Below are positions 15,638 to 19,415 of a DNA stretch of 19,415 nucleotides, in pieces. Source of the DNA: an uncultured Spirochaetia bacterium (GTDB lineage: Bacteria; Spirochaetota; UBA4802; JAGODF01); assembly GCA_937967705.1 (NCBI GenBank), contig CALCJG010000336.1, forward strand, positions 1-19,415, given 5' to 3'. Positions within the stretch are counted from its first letter, which is position 1; the number at the start of each line of letters is the position of its first letter. The notes below the pieces were generated by a model. The model made no database searches. It saw nothing but the letters and a program-made list of their open reading frames with translations, and was not told where the DNA came from. A program made the translations under genes and the position numbers.

Positions 15638-16594
15638 ATGAAAATTAAATTTTGGGGAGTACGAGGTTCAATACCCACTCCCCATACACATAATCATATC
15701 AAAGACAAGATCAAACGAGCCTTGAGTCTGGCTACTCCCAAGGATATTATTTCCGAAAACGCCATTGAAAGTTTCATTGCCTCTCTGCCTTTTTCGCTGA
15801 AGGGAACCTATGGCGGGAATTCAACCTGTGTTGAAATACAGACAGATGGAGGGGATTTAATCATCATCGACGGTGGGACGGGTATCAAAAACCTTGGCAT
15901 CGAACTCATGAAGGGGGATTTCGGTAAAGCGCGGGGTATCGGAAATATGCTTTTTACCCACACTCACTGGGATCATATCCAGGGGATTCCTTTTTTCCTC
16001 CCTTTCTATGTAGAGGGTAACCGTTTCAACATCTACTCCCCCTTCGATGACATTCGTGATAGAATAGAATACCAACAGGTCTTTTCTCATTTTCCAGTGA
16101 ACCTGGATTATATGCTTGCCACAAAGGAGTTCTTCATCCTGGAAAAAGAGAATGATTTCTATCTTAACAACGTTAAAATAACAAACAAACGTATGCGGCA
16201 TCCGGGGGGATGTTTCGGATACCGTATTGAGGAGAACGGAAAGGTTTTTGTTTTTACAAGTGATTGCGAGTTTAATATTGACGAGATTGATCGTATAAAC
16301 ACTTATAAAGACTTTTTTTCTGATGCCGATTTAGTCGTATTTGATACACAATATACTTTTGACGAATCCATCAATAAAATTGACTGGGGACATTCATCCG
16401 CGTCCATCGCTATTGACATAGTAACCAGATTTAATGGGAAAAAGCTCGTTCTCTTCCACCATGATCCGGATTACAGCGACGAGAAACTGGAGGCTGTCTT
16501 ATCAAATGCGAAGACTTATATGACAATGGACAAAAAAAGGAAGGAATTAATTGATATTGACATTGCTTATGAAGGAATGGAATTTCATCTTTGA
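15638..16594 (+). CDS. MBL-fold metal-dependent hydrolase (phosphodiesterase-like, PhnP/RNase Z-related group)
   Basis: 318 residues, plus strand. The N-terminal FWGVRGSIPTP and the later YGGNSTCVEI are typical of the cyclic-phosphodiesterase-like MBL group. Metal-binding residues are visible in order: HTHWDH (His108, His110, Asp112, His113), His188 in RHPGG, Asp209 in TSDC, and His274/275 in FHHDP, with WGHSS (His252) also conserved. About 37 residues are inserted between GVRGSIP and YGGN, probably a helical lid. The ATG is preceded by AGGA at eight bases. No signal peptide is present, so it is cytoplasmic. It stands alone, divergent from the activase gene and convergent with the potassium-uptake pair. 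A cyclic nucleotide or phosphodiester substrate is likely from family knowledge but not shown by the sequence. Confidence 0.9.
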   Translation: MKIKFWGVRGSIPTPHTHNHIKDKIKRALSLATPKDIISENAIESFIASLPFSLKGTYGGNSTCVEIQTDGGDLIIIDGGTGIKNLGIELMKGDFGKARGIGNMLFTHTHWDHIQGIPFFLPFYVEGNRFNIYSPFDDIRDRIEYQQVFSHFPVNLDYMLATKEFFILEKENDFYLNNVKITNKRMRHPGGCFGYRIEENGKVFVFTSDCEFNIDEIDRINTYKDFFSDADLVVFDTQYTFDESINKIDWGHSSASIAIDIVTRFNGKKLVLFHHDPDYSDEKLEAVLSNAKTYMTMDKKRKELIDIDIAYEGMEFHL

Positions 16595-16612
16595 AAAATG
16601 AGGCCTTTTTTA

Positions 16613-17302
16613 TCAATCCAATGATTGCAGTTTCTCAATATCCGAATTTTTTCCGAAAACAATCATCACAGAATCATCTGTAATTACATCCATTGCAGTC
16701 GGGACAGCCTTTATCTTTCCACTGACTCCGGTTAGATTCTTTGTCGCGTCTTCATCATTCTGATACTTTATTCCGATAATCTGACATTTGTACCGGGTAC
16801 TGATCTGAAGGTCCTTCAATGTCTGTCCGATAAAACTCCTGGGAGGATTTACCTCCAGAACACCATAGTCTTCGGCTATGGGAAAGTAGTCCATGGCGTT
16901 TCGCATGGCCAGCTTGTTGGCCACTCTTATGGCCATATCCCTTTCAGGGAAAACTACGTCCGTAACACCGATCATTTTTAGTATTTTCCCATGATCCTCC
17001 GTTACCGCTCGTACGATAATACGGGGAATCCCGATCTCGATGATGTAGAGAGAAATGAGAATACTTGAAGCCATGTCCTGTCCTATGCTTATGATAGCCC
17101 CATCAAAGTCCTTGATAGCCAGCGATTCCAGAACCTCCTTATTGGAGGCATCACCGATAATCGCATGGCTTATGTTATCTTTGGCTTTTTGTACGACCTC
17201 ACGATCGGTATCCATACCCAGTACTTCACAGCCGCTTTCCACAAGGGAATACGCCACGTTATATCCAAAATTTCCCAGTCCGATAACAATAAACTTTTTC
17301 AT
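16613..17302 (-). CDS. ktrA: Potassium uptake regulatory subunit, KtrA/TrkA type (RCK domain)
   Basis: 229 residues with one RCK unit, the size of KtrA rather than the double-length E. coli TrkA. RCK_N (about 1-125) begins with the Rossmann motif GLGNFG (8-13) and an acidic Asp at the end of the second strand (MDTDREVV), consistent with NAD(H)/ATP/ADP binding. RCK_C occupies about 140-225. It should form the cytoplasmic ring that gates the KtrB channel encoded just upstream. The ATG lies three bases after the ktrB stop, with GGA within ATTGGATAAAAG as a weak ribosome binding site, so translation is probably coupled. Downstream it meets the MBL-fold gene tail to tail across 18 bases; no convincing terminator is visible there. 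Confidence 0.93.
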   Translation of the reverse strand: MKKFIVIGLGNFGYNVAYSLVESGCEVLGMDTDREVVQKAKDNISHAIIGDASNKEVLESLAIKDFDGAIISIGQDMASSILISLYIIEIGIPRIIVRAVTEDHGKILKMIGVTDVVFPERDMAIRVANKLAMRNAMDYFPIAEDYGVLEVNPPRSFIGQTLKDLQISTRYKCQIIGIKYQNDEDATKNLTGVSGKIKAVPTAMDVITDDSVMIVFGKNSDIEKLQSLD

Positions 17303-17305
17303 CTT

Positions 17306-18664
17306 TTATCCAATCATTATATGTTCTGAAGGGTATTGGATATTAATATCCTTTTTCGTATTTGTCAATGCCATTATAAGCGTCAAGGGACCCAGTCGCC
17401 CCACGAACATTACCAGGCATAATATCAATTTTCCGGTAAAGGAAACACTTGAGGTTATACCCATTGAGAGCCCAACCGTCCCAAAGGCTGAAGTCACCTC
17501 GAATATAACTGCGAGAAAAGAATTTTTATGTGCATAGCTATCCATAGTCAACAGCAAAAAGGTCGCAATACATATAAAAAAAAGTCCGAGCAGAAACAAT
17601 AAAGAACTTTTGTCCACCATGTCCTCTTCCAGGGCACGTCCCCATAAAACGATATCCTTCTTCCCAAGGAATTTATTATAGAGAAGCAGGATAACTACAG
17701 CCATCGTTGTTGTTTTAATACCCCCGGCAATAGATCCTGGTGAACCGCCGACAAACATCAGAAACAGCATAAAGAACTGAGTATTCTCTCGTAGTATGGC
17801 AATATCAACCGTATTGAAGCCGGCAGTTCGACATGTTACCGATTGGAAAAAAGCGATAAGGAACTTATTTTTCAGATCAACAGTTTTTAGGGCAAAATTC
17901 CATTCCGACAGGAGGATAACAATAGTTCCCAAAAATATGAGCATTACGGTTGCAAGCAGGACAAATCTGGCATGTAATGAGAATTGCGTAAAGAATAACC
18001 TCGTATTCTTAATCCTAACCCGTGCCAGCTCCGTCAGCACAAGGAATCCGATGCCTCCCAGGATAATGGAAAAAGATACGGTGAGAACGATTATACTGTT
18101 ATTATAATACTCAACAAGGTTTTCAGAAAAAGTTGAAAAACCAGCATTACAGAAGGCGCTGACGGCATGAAAAACCGAATGCCACAAGGCATCGAAAAAG
18201 CTGAATTTCTTGTAAAATTGTGTCAGCAGAATGAGGGCGGCAATCGCCTCAAGCAGAAATGTATAAAAAACTATTCTTTTTAAAATACTTTTTATTGGCA
18301 GCTTTTTGATATCGCTATAAAAGGATTCAAAGGTAAACCTCCATTTTATGGAAAGATTACCCCCGACGAGGGACAGTATGGCAATAGAGAAGGTCATGAT
18401 TCCAAGACCGCCGAACTGTATCAAGACGAGAATGATCAGTTGCCCGAAAAAAGTGAAATCCTTTGCCGTGTCCAGCACTATGAGTCCCGTAACGCATACT
18501 GCTGATGTGGATGTAAAAAGAGCGTCTATAAAGCTTATTCCTTTGTATGTTGACATGGGAAGCATAAGAAGAAATGCTCCAGTCAGAATCAACAGGATGA
18601 AGCTCAATAGTACCTTTTGTATGGGAGATTGGAATAGACCCCTTGTTGTGTTCTTTTTTTGCAT
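17306..18664 (-). CDS. ktrB: Potassium uptake channel subunit, KtrB/TrkH type
   Basis: 452 residues from the ATG at 18664. The protein has the four-fold membrane-pore-membrane repeat of this superfamily. The pore-loop filters are visible as SAVCVTGL, AFCNAGFSTF, TCRTAGFNTVD and SAFGTVGLS, each with the conserved filter glycine. It should form the potassium-conducting inner-membrane subunit, driven by sodium or proton gradients, and partner the adjacent RCK protein. The frame is open to a GTG at 18709, adding 15 residues, but that extension would be encoded across a terminator hairpin and has no clear Shine-Dalgarno site. The ATG at 18664 fits the family's start but also lacks one, sitting only a few bases after the T tract. 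How the gene is expressed past that hairpin is an open question. Confidence 0.92.
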   Translation of the reverse strand: MQKKNTTRGLFQSPIQKVLLSFILLILTGAFLLMLPMSTYKGISFIDALFTSTSAVCVTGLIVLDTAKDFTFFGQLIILVLIQFGGLGIMTFSIAILSLVGGNLSIKWRFTFESFYSDIKKLPIKSILKRIVFYTFLLEAIAALILLTQFYKKFSFFDALWHSVFHAVSAFCNAGFSTFSENLVEYYNNSIIVLTVSFSIILGGIGFLVLTELARVRIKNTRLFFTQFSLHARFVLLATVMLIFLGTIVILLSEWNFALKTVDLKNKFLIAFFQSVTCRTAGFNTVDIAILRENTQFFMLFLMFVGGSPGSIAGGIKTTTMAVVILLLYNKFLGKKDIVLWGRALEEDMVDKSSLLFLLGLFFICIATFLLLTMDSYAHKNSFLAVIFEVTSAFGTVGLSMGITSSVSFTGKLILCLVMFVGRLGPLTLIMALTNTKKDINIQYPSEHIMIG

Positions 18665-18668
18665 TATC

Positions 18669-18700
18669 AAAAAATAAGAGGGTATTGTATCAATACCCTC
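18669..18700 (-). terminator. Rho-independent terminator after tRNA-Val
   Basis: GAGGGTATTG and CAATACCCTC form a perfect 10-base stem (18678-18687 and 18691-18700) with a three-base loop. On the minus strand it is followed by TTATTTTTTG. It lies 20 bases after the tRNA 3' end. The plus-strand side is also T-rich, so it could work both ways. The potassium channel ATG begins at 18664, directly after the T tract. Confidence 0.85.
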
Positions 18701-18720
18701 CCTTTTCACTTTTTTATCTT

Positions 18721-18793
18721 TGGGCGCTACAGGGATCGAACCTGTGACCCTCTGCTTGTAAGGCAGATGCTCTCCCAGCTGAGCTAAGCGCCC
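18721..18793 (-). tRNA. tRNA-Val (anticodon UAC)
   Basis: A complete cloverleaf can be folded: acceptor GGGCGCT/AGCGCCC, D arm GCTC/GAGC, anticodon stem TCTGC/GCAGA with loop CTTACAA, and T arm ACAGG/CCTGT with loop TTCGATC. The anticodon at 18758-18760 (minus strand) is TAC, reading valine GUA. The discriminator is A, and the 3' CCA is not encoded, because AAG follows. The first 10 nucleotides overlap the 3' end of the HU-like gene. A terminator follows 20 bases downstream. Confidence 0.97.
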
Positions 18794-19065
18794 TTCGGTG
18801 TTGCTTTTTCAGTTTTCTTACTCGCTTTAAATGCCAATACCGTTTTTTCTGGTAGGTCTAAATGTTTACCGGCGATAGGGGAATAGACTTTACGCTGTTT
18901 GCGCTCAGCCTTGTAGAATGTCCCGAAACCCCTTATCTCAACCTTATCACCATTTTCAACGCTCATAAGAATATGCTCGAGAAAACCATCTATGATAAAG
19001 TCGATCTCCCGTTTCTTTATTCCGCTCTTTTTTACAAGCCGATCAACTATTTCTTTTTTATTCAA
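18784..19065 (-). CDS. HU/IHF-family DNA-binding protein
   Basis: 93 residues, normal for HU/IHF subunits. The start NKKEIVDRLVKKSGI and the IRGFGTFYKAERKQRKVYSP segment match the dimerisation helices and the beginning of the DNA-binding beta arm of this family. It is a nucleoid-associated, DNA-bending protein. The start is TTG with TGAGG just upstream; a stop codon lies three codons further up, so no ATG start exists. It lies 18 bases downstream of S20 on the same strand. At the other end the last codons (Lys-Gly-Ala-stop) are encoded within the 5' end of tRNA-Val, and TAG is tRNA nucleotides 8-10. HU and IHF subunits cannot be separated from sequence alone here. Confidence 0.92.
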   Translation of the reverse strand: MNKKEIVDRLVKKSGIKKREIDFIIDGFLEHILMSVENGDKVEIRGFGTFYKAERKQRKVYSPIAGKHLDLPEKTVLAFKASKKTEKATPKGA

Positions 19066-19083
19066 AAGGCCTCAACATCATCT

Positions 19084-19365
19084 CTAGGAATTTATAAATG
19101 CATTGACCTTTTTCGCCATACGTGATTTTTTTCTGGCAACAGTTTTCCAGTGCATAACGCCTTTCCCTGCAGCGGTATCAATAGTTTTAATAAAACTGCC
19201 ATGAACTTCATGCAGCTTCTTGACCTGTTCCTCATCCTTTTTTGCACCAAGCGCTATAACAACTTTTTTAATCGATGTCCTTACAGAAGATTTTGCAGAG
19301 ACGTTCTTGACTCTCCGTTTCTCATTCTGTATATTCCTCTTCTTAGCCGATTTAATATTTGCCAA
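19084..19365 (-). CDS. rpsT: 30S ribosomal protein S20
   Basis: 93 residues, with the typical basic S20 sequence: ANIKSAKKRNIQNEKRR at the N-terminus, KTIDTAAGKGVMHWKTVARKKSRM near the C-terminus in shortened form here as TAAGKGVMHWKTVARKKSR. It binds 16S rRNA in the 30S body. The start is TTG, with AGGTG six bases upstream; no better in-frame start exists. The E. coli gene also starts with UUG and is translationally autoregulated, so the unusual codon is probably genuine and functional. Only 50 bases remain upstream in the window, enough for a leader but not for a confident promoter. The HU-like gene follows after 18 bases and is probably cotranscribed. Confidence 0.96.
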   Translation of the reverse strand: MANIKSAKKRNIQNEKRRVKNVSAKSSVRTSIKKVVIALGAKKDEEQVKKLHEVHGSFIKTIDTAAGKGVMHWKTVARKKSRMAKKVNAFINS

Positions 19366-19415
19366 TTCTTCACCTGCTGTTTAAATAAAATTTTTTATGG
19401 ATAGCAAATATGTCG

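Noticed and set aside
16580..16615. Possible bidirectional terminator between the MBL-fold and ktrA genes
   Set aside because: An A run and a T run flank a short GGCC core, but no stable stem can be drawn.
18669..18793. tRNA-Val as an integration site for a mobile element
   Set aside because: No integrase gene is nearby and I noticed no direct repeat of the tRNA 3' end in the window.

Overview
The window is a chromosomal stretch of moderate G+C (low to mid 40s percent by eye) from a Gram-negative-type bacterium, probably an anaerobe. The signs of anaerobic life are a large 2-hydroxyacyl-CoA-dehydratase-activase-like iron-sulfur ATPase and a small 2[4Fe-4S] ferredoxin. A multi-PAS protein ending in an RsbW-like kinase domain, a double-HTH Xre regulator and paired CNNM/CorC 'hemolysin-like' proteins together suggest a spirochaete or a relative. 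That placement is an inference from gene families; no rRNA is present. I found no insertion sequence, prophage or CRISPR array. Almost all genes lie on the minus strand; only the HIT protein and the MBL-fold hydrolase are on the plus strand.

Layout, left to right. (1) 1-3862: signalling and transcription control. A PAS-PAS-PAS-PAS/GHKL protein is followed downstream by an ECF sigma factor and its zinc-finger anti-sigma factor, which runs off the window; the last two overlap by ATGA. (2) 3863-4420: a regulatory intergenic region and a HIT (HinT-like) protein. (3) 4422-10621: a likely operon, read right to left: class A penicillin-binding protein, M23 peptidase, tandem-HTH regulator and two CNNM/CorC membrane proteins. 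This links peptidoglycan synthesis and cleavage to a DNA-binding regulator and ion transport. (4) 10871-15474: a 2[4Fe-4S] ferredoxin and a roughly 1,390-residue activase with two ASKHA ATPase domains and an HgdB-like/DUF2229 C-terminal half. (5) 15638-16594: an MBL-fold hydrolase. (6) 16613-18664: a KtrA/KtrB (TrkA/TrkH) potassium uptake pair. (7) 18669-19365: an intrinsic terminator, tRNA-Val(UAC), an HU/IHF-like protein and ribosomal protein S20.

Points most worth a second look: the HU-like gene uses nucleotides 8-10 of tRNA-Val as its stop codon; an operator-like dyad flanks the -10 hexamer of the PAS-kinase gene; the activase has two ASKHA domains, the first without the usual GGQDSK motif, and what looks like a duplicated HgdB-like half; the multi-PAS protein has three related extended PAS units; a 10-bp terminator hairpin sits directly before the potassium channel start, which lacks a clear Shine-Dalgarno site. 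Several genes start at GTG or TTG, including S20 at TTG, as is known for rpsT in E. coli.
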